Of a stretch of DNA of 64,000 bases, positions 22,434 to 34,989 are shown piece by piece (positions within the stretch are counted from its first letter, which is position 1; every line of letters starts with the position of its first letter). A program made the position numbers and the translations under genes. Below the pieces are notes generated by a model. The model saw nothing but the letters and a program-made list of their open reading frames with translations, did not search any database and was not told the DNA's origin. Source of the DNA: Rhizomys pruinosus (Eukaryota > Chordata > Mammalia > Rodentia > Spalacidae); assembly GCA_009823505.1 (NCBI GenBank), contig VZQC01006589.1, positions 7,939,275-8,003,274 on the forward strand, written 5' to 3'.

Positions 22434-22733
22434 GAAGTACCCATTCTCAAGAAATTTCATGCACCTTTTATTTGCTTTTCACTAATAGTTTCTCATTGAG
22501 AAATATGGGGGAAGTAGGCAGAGTCCATGATGGATGGCAGAGGAGGTGAGGTCACTGCATTTGCTGAAAACTGCACAGTTCTTGGCATGTAGGAAGCAGT
22601 TAAGGTGTTTACCCAGAATTGATTCATTTTGTCACCCATCCATTAAATATCAGTGAGAAAGGTTTCAAAATGGGCTGTGTTCCAGGATCTGCAATTAGAA
22701 ATGGGTATGCTCATAAGTCTCCCAGATACTCAT

Positions 22734-22967
22734 ATTTTTAATTAAAATTTTTATTTATTATTTTTATTTTATGTGTATGAGTTTGTTGTCTGCATGTGTA
22801 TAATTGCACCTGTGTCATGCAATGCCCATGGATTCAGAAGAACGCATTGGATTTCCCTGGAACTGGGTTTACAGATGGTCCTTAGCCACCAGGCGGTGTT
22901 GAGAATTGAACCCAGGTCCTCTGAAAGAGCAGCCAGTGCTCTTAACCACTGAGCTATCTCTCCATCC
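22734..22967 (-). mobile_element. B2-type SINE, older subfamily
   Basis: The TSD CCCAGATACTCAT (22721-22733) / CCCAGCTACTCAT (22968-22980) bounds a reverse-strand B2 with few CpGs and a single CCTGGAACTGG block. Confidence 0.9.
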
Positions 22968-23264
22968 CCCAGCTACTCATTGTGTAGAATTAAGATAGAC
23001 ACAGAGAATTTAGGATACAATGAGACCTAAACACTTTTAAAAGAAAGATTATTCTAGAGGAACAACCTTTAGGAAACTCCATAATGAAACTATTTAAAGA
23101 GATTTTTGAAAACAGTATCATTTTTAAGAACTTTGGAAAAGCAAATATATCTGCTGTTCTGAATATTGTATCCTTGGTAGATAGGACAATGACTGACCTG
23201 CTTCCCTGTACTTAATAAGTGAATGCCAACGAAATGACTATGTAAAGCATGCAAAATATTTTCT

Positions 23265-23510
23265 TTTTTTTTTTTAATTTTTTTTTTTTCTGTATGTGTA
23301 TGAATGTACTGTCTGCATGCAGGTCTGTGCACCCGTGTCGTGCAATGCCGCGGAGGTCAGAAGAGGGCGTCGGATTCCCCTGGAACTGGAGTTCTCCTGG
23401 AATTGGAGTTTCAGACGGTTCTCGGCCGCCATGTGGGTGCTGGGGATCGAACCCGGTTCCTCTGTAAGAGCGGTCGGCACTCTTAACCACTAGGCCATCT
23501 CTCCAGCCCC
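23265..23510 (-). mobile_element. B2-type SINE, young CpG-rich subfamily
   Basis: A perfect TSD GCAAAATATTTTCT at 23251-23264 and 23511-23524. It has the 17-bp internal duplication and is nearly identical to the copies at 20357 and 31054. Confidence 0.97.
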
Positions 23511-23524
23511 GCAAAATATTTTCT

Positions 23525-25550
23525 AGAAATAGATTATGCCTTGAGCAAAAGAAGAGGCAGAAAAATGAGACAGAAAAGTATGTGCTCCCTAAAAGGTAGT
23601 GAATGATCCTGTTGAACTGCAGCTGAGAATATTGCAAAGAGATAAAGATGGAGCCCATGAGAATGGGGAAGCAAGACTGGCAGTAGCTGGAGACACCAGT
23701 TCAAGGAAAACCCGTGGAAGCAAAAAGTGACCATATTTAGAGTGGTGTCCTGAGAAGTTGATTCTGACATTACTATGAAGAAAGCATTAGATTAGGAAAG
23801 CGGCAAGCAAGGAGATAGCTTAAAAGCAATTCTGGTTGTCCAGAACCAGGTACATCTTAGTAACCGATGCTTATATGGTTAGCTCCAAATTATCACAAGC
23901 TCTGACTGCTGCAAGCTGATTGTTTCTGACATCAAGGACAGGGAAGTAGGAATATTTATCTCTGGCTGTAACCCCCCACAAGGGACAACCTGTGAATAAA
24001 GCAATCTGTTCACCCATATGGACCCCACAAGTTTTATGAATGCAAGTGAATTCACTTTCCACTTGGGTTTCATATAATTAAATTTAGCAGAGATTCATCA
24101 TCAAAATTACACCAATTGTTATTCCCCATTGTGAGAAACACATATCAATTAAATAAAAACAAAAACTGTCTACTCACACATTTACAAGACAACAAAATGA
24201 ACTTTTCTCTATTCTGCATGGCACATCTAATCAATGACACCATTATCAGTCAGTGCTCAATATAATGAGAATAAGTGACATGACATGGTCAGTATGTTAG
24301 CATTGGTTAGTTATTGATAAATATAAAATGTTGCTGTTTCAGATAGAATTATCTTCATATTTCTGAATAGCCTCATAACTTACCAACCTAAACTATAACC
24401 AGTAAAATATATTTCTCTGTAATCATTCATTTTGTCAGTAATTAAAGAATATGTTAAATGCCAGGATGTGTATTTTTGACAAATGTGGGTAGAATGTATA
24501 TAAAGTCTGTAGACACAGTTCTCATCCTTAGGAAATTAAAAGTCCACCAGGGCATTTTAACAGAAGATATGGGAGGCAGAGCTGTCCTAAAATGGCTACA
24601 TGTAAAACAATAGTAAATACGGTATGACATCTTATTTTTTCACAGCATTTGTAAATGATTAAAAATAAAACAGTTATCTTTCAAAATCAGACATATATAT
24701 ATGAATATTTAAGGTAATATTAACACCAAAATTTGTCCTTAATGAATATTTTTATCAAGTACCCACTGTGTTCTAGCCTCTATGGTAGGCCACATTGACT
24801 TAAACACCTTAACTACCTCATGACATAGTGAGATGCAGCTCTCAGGCTGCATTACATAGGGACTTCATAATAAAAGCACTTCTTGTTCATGTCAGACTTA
24901 TCTGTTCATGCCATTTGCAAAAAAAGGATGAAAACCTGTATGAGAAGCATGGATGCCTCTGTGGCACAGATGGTGAGGATGCCCACTTTGCCTTCTCACA
25001 CATTATTGGCTAGTATTCAGCTCCTGCCCATCTTCATACCAACGGAATGAGAAGAAATCTGCCTTACAGGAAGGATTATCATAGTACCAGAGCTGGAACA
25101 CCCAAGATTAAAACAACTGCCCATAGCAAGTGAAATAAGACCACAAAACTACCCAGCAGCAGTTTTCCTGGCTCTCAAAAATATAGTCATCATGGACATT
25201 GTGTGTCATTGGCAGAACGTCACAAGGATTATTTACCCAAGTACTCTTACAATAATAAAGACCAAATGCAAACTGACAAAATTACCCCCACCCTTCATGC
25301 TAAGGACTATATTGTAAACATTAAACAATCACAGGAGGAATGGGCTAATGAGAGTTAGAACAGGTGTCTTACTTGGGCATATAACTTTAAGTTCTGTGTT
25401 TTTAAATAGTGGTGTCTCCAATCAAGAAAGTTTAAACTGTAGAACGCAGTAAGAATCCTATTAAACTTAAAACACTATGGCATGTCTTTTCTAGATACAT
25501 TAGTTTTCAAACGTTGGAAACTATTGCTACTGTTGCTATCTTTTTTACAA
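23525..25550. other. Single-copy sequence; possible MIR trace
   Basis: About 2 kb with no gene. Around 24740-24820 (AAGTACCCACTGTGTTCTAG) and 25105-25135 (AACTGCCCATAGCAAGTG) there are weak MIR-like words, too decayed to call firmly. Confidence 0.35.
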
Positions 25551-25551
25551 C

Positions 25552-26160
25552 CATCACCACTCACCACTACTATCATCACCACCACCACCATTACTATCAC
25601 CATCATCACCTTTACCACCATGACAACAATGACAATGATCACCACCACCACTATCACACCACTCCACCATCTCCACCATCACTATCATCACCATCACCAC
25701 CACCATTATCACACCACTCCACCATCAAAATCATCACTATCATCGCCATCACCACCACCATTATCCCATCACTCCACCATCCCCATCATCACTATCATCA
25801 CCATCACCACCACCTTTATCACACCACTCCACCATCCCCATCATCACTATCATCACCTTCACCACCACCATTATCACACCACTCCCACCATCCCCATCAT
25901 CACTATCATCACCATCACCACCACTATTATCATACCATTCCACCATCCCCATAATCTCTATCATGATCAGCATCACCACCACCATTATCACACTGCTCCC
26001 ACCATCCCCATCATCACTATCATCATCACCATTACCACCATCATTATCACCCTGACAATAATCACCACCACCACCACCCCAACCATTGTTGACAACACTA
26101 CCATTTCAGACAGATCACACTACCATCACTATCACCATTTCCTCCACTATCACAATGCAA
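25552..26160. repeat. CAC/CAT-rich satellite with 55-57 bp higher-order period
   Basis: The local unit is CAY triplets. The word CATCACTATCATC recurs at 25677, 25732, 25787, 25842, 25898 and 26012, and a decayed version lies near 25953, giving a 55-57 bp super-unit that also contains CACCACTCCACCATCCCC. The His/Thr/Pro frames (up to 245 codons) are artefacts of the simple sequence. Confidence 0.95.
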
Positions 26161-26180
26161 ACATTACCATGAGTAGCACT

Positions 26181-26249
26181 TCTGTTTTTATGAAGGACTA
26201 TACCTCATATATTTCATGATTAGAATTTTAATATTTACATATAATTTTT
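26181..26249. repeat. Left copy of ~70-bp direct duplication flanking a B2
   Basis: Starts TCTGTTTTTATGAAGGACTA and recurs at 26429-26501 with a 2-bp indel and a few changes. Confidence 0.9.
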
Positions 26250-26428
26250 AATTTATGTGTATGAGCATATTGTCTGCATGTGTGTAAGAGCACCAATGTC
26301 TTGCAATGCCATGGAGGTCAGAAGAAGGCATTGGATTTCATGGAACCAGAATTATAGACAGTTCTTAGCTCCATGTAGATACTGGGAACCAAACCCGGGT
26401 TCTTCTTGAGAGCAGCCAGGACTCAATG
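26250..26428 (-). mobile_element. B2-type SINE, head-truncated
   Basis: Reverse-strand B2 body (GCATATTGTCTGCATGTGTG, TTGCAATGCCATGGAGGTCA, GAGAGCAGCCAGGACTC) lacking the last ~30 bp of the head. It is flanked by a duplication far longer than a normal SINE TSD. Confidence 0.85.
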
Positions 26429-26501
26429 TCTGTTTTTATGAAGGACTATACCTCATATGTATTTCATGATTAGAATTTTAATATTTTATCTATAAATTTT
26501 T
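26429..26501. repeat. Right copy of ~70-bp direct duplication
   Basis: Partner of 26181-26249. Confidence 0.9.
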
Positions 26502-27297
26502 CAGCTGCTCAAGTTTCCACAATAATATAGTTCAGAATTCATGTTGATGAATACAGATGTTTTATCTAAGCAATATTAACATAATTAGGACATTTCCGAT
26601 CTTCCTCCCAGGTAGCGAAATCAGAACTATGGTAATAATGAGACAGTGTTCTGTTTGTCTCATTGCTGTTTATCTGTAGTGGGAAATCACAGCATTCAGA
26701 ACCAAAAGATGCCTTTTCTGTTTCAGTCGCACTGTCAAACGGACTATGTGACCTCACTGAAACACGTTAACCTGTCGGAGCTGCAGCTGTAAAATTGAGA
26801 CAATAATTCTCGATTGCTTTACCTATCATTGGTGAGAAAGATAAAAAATGTCCATGAAATCCCTGCAGCAGTGTAAACGACTCTGACTTCTGCCAGAGTT
26901 CTCTCTGGAAAGCTGGCCTCTTTTCTATGCGAACACCTTATTTATGGACTCTGCTCCACAGCTGAGGTATATCGTGATAATATCTGTTACAAATGATTTT
27001 CATACATGTTTGAAGTCTCCTGCCTTTCAAAAATGAAACGATTAACAATTTTCCTTCTGATATGAAGAAGGAAAGGAGAATGAGAGGTTGCTTCTGAACT
27101 GTTCCTCCTTTACACAGGTTGATGAGGGAAAAGGGAGCACAGTTACTCCCCCCACAAAGATTCATTTCCAGAGTGTTGCTGTGACTCCCCAGCTGTAACT
27201 CTTCAGTTATTCAATGTATCAGCACCAGATAAACAACCCCTAAAGGGTTCCTTTGACACATGATCCAGTCTCTGCTACTCACGACCTCCAAGCCACT
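26502..27297. other. Single-copy sequence
   Basis: No repeat or open frame that can be supported. Contains some CpGs (26583-26780), but no exon-like structure. Confidence 0.4.
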
Positions 27298-27928
27298 TTG
27301 ATAGCTTTAATTGCCAACTGGACACAATCAAGAAACGCTGGGGAGGGCATCTCAATGAGGGCCTGTCTAAATTATGGTTCCCTGTCCTTAGACCTGTGGG
27401 GGTTATCTTAATAATTAACTAGGTTAGGAAGGTCTGCCCAGGGCTGGAGAGATGGCTCAGCAGTTAAGAGTGCAGACTGCTCTTGCAGAGGACCCAGGTT
27501 TGATTCCCAGCACCCACATGGTGGCTAAGAACCATCTTTAACTCCAGTTCCAGGGGAATCCCATGCCCTCTTCTGATATCTGTGGCATTGCACAACATGG
27601 GTGCACAGGCCTACATGCAGACAGTACACTCATACACATAAAAAAAAGGGAAGGTCCGCCCACTGTGGCCACCTCCATTATCCAGGCAGAGATTTCTGAG
27701 GTGCATAAGAGTAAAGAAGGTGAGCAAAGCACAAGCTCGCATATATTAAGTCATTATCTCTGCTGTTGACAAGGGGTAGAATGTGACCAGCAGCTTCAAG
27801 TTCCTGTTGCCTTGACTTCTCCACAGTGAGAGACGATTACCAGGATTGCAAGCCAAGTAAACCTCTTTCTCTTGAGCTGTTTTTGTCAGATTATTCTGTC
27901 ATAGCAACAGGAAGGTAAAGGAGCACAG
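27298..27928 (+). mobile_element. MaLR/ERVL-type LTR interrupted by a B2
   Basis: Begins near TTTGATAGCTTTAATTGCCA with CAACTGGACACAATCAAG and ends with CAAGTAAACCTCTTTCTC, TTGTCAGATTATTCTGTCAT and AGCAACAGG. The order and end motif fit a MaLR-type LTR. The B2 at 27441-27648 splits it. Confidence 0.65.
27441..27648 (+). mobile_element. B2-type SINE, older subfamily
   Basis: The TSD GGAAGGTCTGCCCA (27427-27440) / GGAAGGTCCGCCCA (27649-27662) flanks a full B2 with one CCAGTTCCAGGGG block. Confidence 0.95.
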
Positions 27929-29554
27929 TCACTCTTCAGTTACATATAGATCTTTACTGATGAGACGTGACTGCCCTACACAGTGGGGAAAATCCCTGTC
28001 ATTCTACAGAAACCTCACTTGCTTCTGACATACAGCTGCTAACAATGGAACATTATCTGAGTGAAGATACCCCTATTCTCTGGGTAAAGTTGCATGCTCA
28101 TTATTTTAAATGCAATTAGAATTTAGCATTAATTACACTATGTATATCATTATTAAGCGCTGTTTAGCTGTCTTCTACTTTAATGTTATCCCTCTGGTAG
28201 TCAGACATTTCAAACATAATCGGGATCCTGTTTTGTTTTCTGACCTGGATTAATTTTCTCTAAATGGAGGAATATTGAAAAAATTGCCTAAGTGTCAGCC
28301 AAATCATGGAACTCTAGTATTCAAATGCATCCAAAAGAGAAAACTTCCTAATTTCCTTCTTCATGTGGAGTAGAACTAATGTGTCACAAGCCTCTGTTCA
28401 TATCTCTTTGACATTATTTAGACATTAAAAGATATGGTTCTATTTTCTAAATCAAACAGGCAAATGTAGTTTCTGGTATAAAGTGGGTTTTCATAATTGC
28501 ATTGAAAATTTTACCTGTTACCTTCCCTTTGTGCAAAGTTTGTAATTTATCTTCTCTGCAATGAACCCATACCTTAATATCACTCAGATAAGAAAAATAG
28601 CCTAAAGCTATTTTTTATTTATTTTTCCAGAGAGAAAGTGGGGGGACAGTCTTATGTGCTCCAAAAGAAGGTCCATGTTCAAGTTCTTCACTCAACATTT
28701 CCTATGATATCTTTCCAATAAATGTCTGGATCTGGGCCTTTCTCTGTGGCTAAATTTGGTCATCAATCATTCCTGCATAAAGGACCTTTCTGTGTATCAA
28801 AATCTGGGGTTTTTTATTTGTTTTCTTTTATTACTCTAACTACTTATATAGGGAGAATGTTACCATCTTATGTCATACTTGAACTTATCTTCAAAAAATA
28901 CTTAGATGTTTAAAATAATGCATGGCATTGTGGTTTCAGGAATAATGTGTATTATGACCTAATTATTCTCAAAGCTGCTTTATAAAAAAAAAACACTGTA
29001 TACAGGTTATGGTGCAATGCCTATAATATAATGGTAGCTTAGAATAATGACTCTGGAAGCATGTCAAAACCTTGTAACAGAAATTTTCCTCATCCCTCGC
29101 CCTGAAAATCTTTTCTTATATCCCCAACATCTCTGAGTGTTCGCCTGCTCCCAGTCACTCTGTTTTGAGCATGAGGCCTTGATGATTGATGTGTTACCTC
29201 TTTGTAGGCTGGGAGATTACTGGGGGTTAAGCAGTTTGACATATATAACAGGGCCATGAACATTGTTTGCCATTAAGTAGGTCTTTAAAATGCTGATTGA
29301 ATAATATCTTGATGATGTGATACTGGATGGTAAAGCATAATTAGCCAAAATGAGCCCCCAAGCTCCTCAGAAGCATGAAGTCTGTGATTTCTGAGATATT
29401 GGGAAGACAGAACAACCAAACAAATGAGAAACTAGGCAACAGAGCAGGTGGCAGTCAGTATTGTCCAGGTCTTCCATTTTGACATTCTACCAGTGCTTAA
29501 ATTTATTTTATAGTTTATTTTTGCTATTATTTTTACTATTTTTTACTATTTTTT
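27929..29554. other. Single-copy A/T-rich sequence
   Basis: About 1.6 kb, the cleanest single-copy stretch in the window together with 62.5-64 kb. No supported gene. The 63-codon frame at 28722 has no family resemblance. Confidence 0.4.
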
Positions 29555-29762
29555 TATTTCCTGGTTATTAGTATACAGTCTACATGTATGTAGGTGCACC
29601 TGTGTTGCACAATGCCGACAGAGGTCAGAAGAGGGCATAAGATCCCCTGGAACTGGAGATAATGGACAGCTTTTAGCCACCCTGGGGGTACTAGAAATCA
29701 AACCCAGATCCTCTGAAAGAGCAGCCTGTACTTTTAACCTCTGTGCCATCTTTCCAGTCCCA
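29555..29762 (-). mobile_element. B2-type SINE, old
   Basis: Reverse-strand B2 (TTGCACAATGCCGACAGAGG; GCCATCTTTCCAGTCCC at the head), with single block and many substitutions. Confidence 0.85.
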
Positions 29763-31053
29763 TTTTCTTGAATTTAACGAATACTTGAAGATATCAAAAT
29801 TGGATATAGAAATGGGGTACCATGTAGTGCTTGATAAATGTATACAATGTGTTACATTTTATTTCATTAAAATTTTTATTTATCTTTACAGACTTTTATT
29901 GATGTTTTGAGTATTCCATACATGATTTTTCAGTTCAATTTAGACACACTTCCTTTTCCCTGCTCCCTTACCCCACCCCATTTCATGCAGTCTGCCATAT
30001 ATGTCCTGCATCTATCTCACAGGCTTTTTAAAAGTTTTTCTCTGCAGAGGTTTATTGTTTTGGATAGAATTTAACTGTATCAATCAGTTCTTTGAGCCAG
30101 TCCTTATATTGTTGTTGTTCCCTCTCATTTGTATTATTCCAAAATATGCCTATATAAAGGTTACATGTGTACCAGAATTATGTCCTTTGGAAACAAACTG
30201 TATGTTAATTCTAAAATATGTTCAGGAATTCAAATTTTTCTTTTTAATTTTATATTACTCTAAGATATGAATACATATGTTCCACCCCTATACAGTAATT
30301 AAAATGTCTGAAAATAAGTGGTAAGTCAATTCTAGGGCCCATTAAAAGACTCACTTCATAATAGCATGGTTGCTTTCAGATAAAAGGAAATATAACGATA
30401 ATGATTCTCAGCTTACCTTTCAACTGGGGGATTTGGCACTAGCATCTACAAATGAGGGAAACCATCCCCTGTTTGTTTTGGAAGGACTGTGTTACTTCAC
30501 TTAGCATAATGGCTTTGATTCCAACCATAGAGTCCAACTGCAAAGTTCATGATGTCATCTTCTTTACGGCTGCATTGAACTCCATTGTGTAGATGTAGCA
30601 CATTTTCGTCATCCACTTTTCAGTTGAGGGATATTGGGTTGGTCCCGGCTCTTTGCTATTGTGAAGAGAGCTGTAATAAACATAGATATATATGTAACTT
30701 TGCAGTAGGATAAGTCTTGTGGGTGGATACCCAGGAGTGGTGTAACTGGGTCAGGTGATAGGATCATTTTATGCCTTTTAAGCGTTCTCCACACTGCTTT
30801 CCATAATGGCTGTATGAGTTTATATTCCTACCAGCAGTGGATGAGTGTTCCCCTTTCCCCACAACCACTCCAGCATAAAGAAAATGGTGTCTTTTGTTTT
30901 TCTGATCTTAGCCAGTCATATTGTCGGAGTGAGATAATATCTGAGAGTGGTTTTAACTTGCATGTCCTTAATTATTAAGGATGTTGAACACTTTTTAAGA
31001 TGTTTCTCAGCCATCTTTATTTCCTCACTATTGAAGTCTCTATTCAGCTTTTT

Positions 31054-31291
31054 TTTTAATTCTTTTTTTAATTTTTATTTATTTCTGTATGTGTATGAAT
31101 GTACTGCCTGCATGCAAGTCTGTGTACCCGTGTCGTGCAATGCCACGGAGGTCAGAAGAGGGTCTCGGATTCCCCTGGAGCTGGAGTTCTCCTGGAATTG
31201 GAGTTTCAGATGGTTCTCGGCCGCCATGTGGGTGCTGGGGATCGAACCCGGGTCCTCTGCAAGAGCAGTTGGTGCTCTTAACCGCTAGGCC
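31054..31291 (-). mobile_element. B2-type SINE, young subfamily, head-truncated
   Basis: The TSD CTCTATTCAGCTTTTT is at 31038-31053 and 31292-31307. It has the 17-bp duplication and intact CpGs. The last ~14 bp of the head (normally CATCTCTCCAGCCC) is absent, so it is 5' truncated. Confidence 0.95.
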
Positions 31292-31343
31292 CTCTATTCA
31301 GCTTTTTACTCCATCTTTTGAGTAAGTCATTTGTTTTCTTACT

Positions 31344-31508
31344 TCTTTTTTTTTGGGGGGGGCGGACTTTTTGAGACAGGGTCTCCCTTTAGTCCCAGCT
31401 GTCCTGGAGCTCACTCTGTAGAACAGGCTGGCCTTGTAGTCACAGAGATCCACCGCCTGCCTCTGCCTCCTGAGTGCTGGGATTAAAGGCATGTGCCACC
31501 ATACCTGG
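31344..31508 (-). mobile_element. B1 SINE
   Basis: Reverse-strand B1 with a T/G-rich tail, TTTTGAGACAGGGTCTCCCT and GTGCTGGGATTAAAGGCATG. Inserted in L1 ORF2, with ACTTCTT repeated on both sides. Confidence 0.9.
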
Positions 31509-31795
31509 CACTTCTTGGTTTTTTGAGTAGTTTATATATTCTGGATATTAATGCTCTGTCAGATGTATCACTGGTGAAGATTTCCTCCCACTCTGTGGGC
31601 TTTCTCTTCATTTCCTTGTTTGTTTCTTTCACTGTACAGAAGCTTTTGAGTTTGATAAGGTCCTGCTTGTCACCTGTTGACCTTATTTTCTGCACAGCTG
31701 TGAGAGGTAGGGGTTTAGTTTCGTTCTTCTACAAATGGTGATCCAGTTTTGCCAGCACCATTTACTGAAGATGCTATCTTTCCTACATTGAGCTT

Positions 31796-34700
31796 TTATT
31801 TTCTTTAATTTTATATTACTTCAGAATATACATATTTATCCTCCACCCATATTACAAAATCTGAACATAAGTGGTAGGTTAGTTCTCAAGTCCATTAAGG
31901 GATTCACCTTTTAATCATACCACTGCTTTCATATAAAAAAAGAGATATAACACAGATGATGCTTAGTTTGTTTTGCAACTATGGATTTTGGTGCTAGCAT
32001 CCACAAATGAGGAACTCCATATGTTTGTTTTTCTGGTACAGTGTTAATTCACTTAGCATAATGTCTTCTAGCTCCATCCATTTACCTGCAAATTTCATGA
32101 TGTCATCCTTCTTTACTGCTGCATAGAACACAATTTAGTAGATGTACCACATTTTCTGTACCCACTCATTGGTTGAGGGACATTTGTGTTCCTTCCAGCT
32201 TTTTGCTATTATGAAGAGAGTTGCAATAAAAAATAGATGTACATGTGTCTCACGATAGGATGAGTCTTGCGGGTATATACCCAGGAGTGGTATGGGTCAG
32301 GTAGAAGGCTCATTTTCAGTCTTTTAAGAGTTCTCCACACTTCTTTCCATAGGGGTTGCACGAGATTGCATTCCCACCAGCAGTGGATGAGTGTTCCCCT
32401 TTCCCCAAAACCTCTCTAGCATTTGGTGTCATTTGTTTTCCATTCTTACCGGGGTAAAGTGAAATCTTAAGGTGTTTTGAATTTGCATCTCCTTATTAGT
32501 GATGTTGAATACTTTCTGAGATGTTTCTTAACCATCTTCATTTCTTCATTTGTGAATTCTCTATACAGATCTTTACTCCATCTTTTGATAGTGTCATCTG
32601 TTTTCTTTTTTTTTTTTTTTTGAGATGTACCACATTTTTTTATTTGTTTATTTTTAAGGGATTCTACAATATAATAACACAGTCGTTTGCAGATAACATT
32701 GATGTTACTCAGTTTGTCATACAATTAGGTAATTGGTGCATTTTGCAAGTATCTATGTCCAATTTTTGAAAAACCCAAGGTTCCCGTAGTCGAGTTGAAG
32801 CTTGTATGCACAGGCATGTTCATCAATTAGGAGTCCAGACTATATTCCTGTAGTCTCATGATTCACCCCATCTCTCCGCAGCCCTTACAGTCTACCATGC
32901 CTCCTCTTTCCCAATTTGTTCCCTGGGCTTTGGGAAAGGGGCACAAGTGGGTGAGAAGAAAACAGTCTACTTTCTTTGGAGTTGTCATTTTGGACTCTAG
33001 TCTGTTCAGGTTGTTTCTCTTCATGGGTTGACAGCTTTTCCAGTGATACCTTTTTAGTCATACTAACAAAGCACAAGGAATTGGACGTACAGGCATTTAA
33101 GCAGTACTAATTATTATGTCAAGCTAAGCTGTGAGCATAGACACAGATGCTTGGATGGTATGTCTTTTGTTTTCTTAATCCTTTGGTTTTTGAGTAATTT
33201 ACATATTCTGGATGTTAATGCTCCATCTGATGTATCCCTGGTGAAGGTTTTCTCATATTCTGTGGGTTTTCTCTTCATCTCTTTGATGGTTTCTTTCATG
33301 GTTCAGAAGCATTTGAGTTTAATGAGGTCCCATTTATCTATTGTTGACCTTGTTTCCAACACAGTGGCTGTCTGATTTAGACTTTTCCTATGCCAATACC
33401 TTATAGTTTACTGCCAATGTTTTCTTCTATCATTTTCAAGGTTTCTGGTTCCACACTGAGGTCTTAAATCCATTTGGAGTTTATTTTTATGCATGGTGAA
33501 AGGTAGAGGTTCAGCTTCATCTTTCTACAAGTGGCAATCCAGTTTTGCCAGCACCATTTGCTGAACATGCTGTCTTTCCTCCATTGGGTCTTCTTGCACC
33601 CCTTGTCAAATAAGAGGTGGCTGAAATTTCATGTGCTGAGGTTTGGATCTTCAATTTTGTTCCATTGATCTACTTGTCTGTTTTTGTGGCAGTACCACAT
33701 TGTTTTTATTACTCTATCTCTGTAATATAGTTTGAAGTCAGGTATGGTTATACCCCCCGCCCCCTGGTTGCTCTTTTTGATCAGGGTTTCTTTGGCTATC
33801 CAGAGTCTTTTGTTTTTCCATATGAATTTAAGGAAGTCTTCCTCTAAGTCAGAGAAGAAACTCATGGGGAGTTTGATTGGGATTGCATTGAATCACTATA
33901 TTACTTTGGGCAGGTTGGACATTTTTACTACATTAATTCTTCTAATCCATGAGCCTGGGAGGTCTTTCCATCTTCTCATATCTTCTTCAATCTCCTTCTT
34001 CAGGGATTTAATTTTTTCACTGAAGAGGTATTTGGTGTCTTTGACTAGGTTTGTTCCAAGGTATTTTTAGACTATTATAAATGGGAGGGTCTCCTTGTAT
34101 TCCTTCTCAATTTGTTTGTTGTTGGTATAAAGAAAGGCTATTGGTTTTTCTAGGTTAATTTTGTATCCAGCCACTTTACTGAAACTCTTGTTTGTGTCTA
34201 GGAATTTGTTGGTGGAATTTTTTGCATCCCTTATGTACACTATCATATCATCTGCCACAAGGTATAATTTGACTTCCTCATTTCCAGTTAGTTTTCCTTT
34301 AATTTCCTTTTCTTGTTTACTGCTGTAGCAAGTGTTTCAAGCACTATATTGAAGAAGAGTGGAGATAGGGGGCAGCCATGCTGGGTTCCTGATTTTAAGA
34401 GAAATGCTTCTAAATTTTCCCCATTTAGGATGATGTTGACTGTGCGTTTGTTGTATATGGCTATGATTATGTTGAGGAAAGTTTCCTTCAGTCCACTTCC
34501 CTCTAGGACTTTAAACATGAGGTCAGGCTGGATTTTATCGAAGGCTTTTTCTGAGTCAATTGAGATAACCATGTGGTTTTAGTCTTTCAGTGCATTTGTA
34601 TGTTTGATGACAATTATTGATTTGTGTATGTTCAACCACCCCTGCATCTCTGGTCTAAATCTGACTTGGTCATGGTGATTGAACTTTTTGATGTGTGCCT

Positions 34701-34985
34701 GTAGGTGGTTGGCAAGTATTTGGTTGAGAATTTTTGCATCTATGTTCACTAATGAAATGGGCCCATAGCTTTCTTTTTTGGTTGTATCTTTGCATGGTTT
34801 TACTACTAGAGTGATACTGGCTTGTAGAAAGAATTTGAGAGATTTCCCTCCACTTCTATTCTTTTGAACAATTTGAGTAATAGTGGTATGTCCTCTTTAA
34901 AGGTTTTATAGAACTCTGTTGTAATTCCATATGGGCCTAAGCTTTTGTTAGTTGGGAGCTTTTGAATTATTATTTCAATTTCTTC
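31796..34985 (-). mobile_element. L1 copy: partial 3' UTR and ORF2 to RT, split by another L1 piece
   Basis: Starts within a 3' UTR (31796-32010), then reads ORF2 C-terminus (32010-32607), resumes at 33177 and continues to the RT N-terminal part at 34985. The RT catalytic A-D-D codons lie at 34247-34255 in a frame reading ADDMIVYIRDAKNS. Frames are broken by stops every few hundred bp, so it is inactive. Confidence 0.8.
32608..33160 (-). mobile_element. Inserted old L1 3' UTR fragment with poly(T)
   Basis: A T16 run at 32608 is the tail of a minus-strand insert. The body (32830-33110, CATTTTGGACTCTAGTCTG; GTTTCTCTTCATGGGTTGAC) is the reverse complement of 38490-38720. An imperfect 16-bp TSD (TGTCATCTGTTTTCTT 32592-32607; TGTCTTTTGTTTTCTT 33161-33176) supports a separate insertion. 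Confidence 0.75.
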
Positions 34986-34989
34986 ATAT

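Larger units (their letters stand above)
29880..31795 (-). mobile_element. L1 copy: 3' UTR and ORF2 C-terminus, carrying B2 and B1
   Basis: Minus-strand 3' UTR (29880-30415) with GTTGTTGTTCCCTCTCATTT. The ORF2 C-terminus (30416-31795) reads through TTTAGCATAATGG, the zinc-knuckle region (30830-30870) and beyond, with many stops. A B2 (31054-31291) and a B1 (31344-31508) are inserted. It ends where a second 3' UTR begins. Confidence 0.8.

Noticed and set aside
23249..23658. Several overlapping frames with CGCWGSNP-like wording, also at 20395, 31089, 42692 and 56529
   Set aside because: The same peptide wording appears at every B2 copy. These are SINE translations.
24740..25135. MIR/L2 relics
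   Set aside because: Only short similar words. Too weak to call as features without a profile search.
25482..26219. 245-codon His/Thr/Pro-rich frame
   Set aside because: Translation of the CAC/CAT satellite, open in several frames on both strands.
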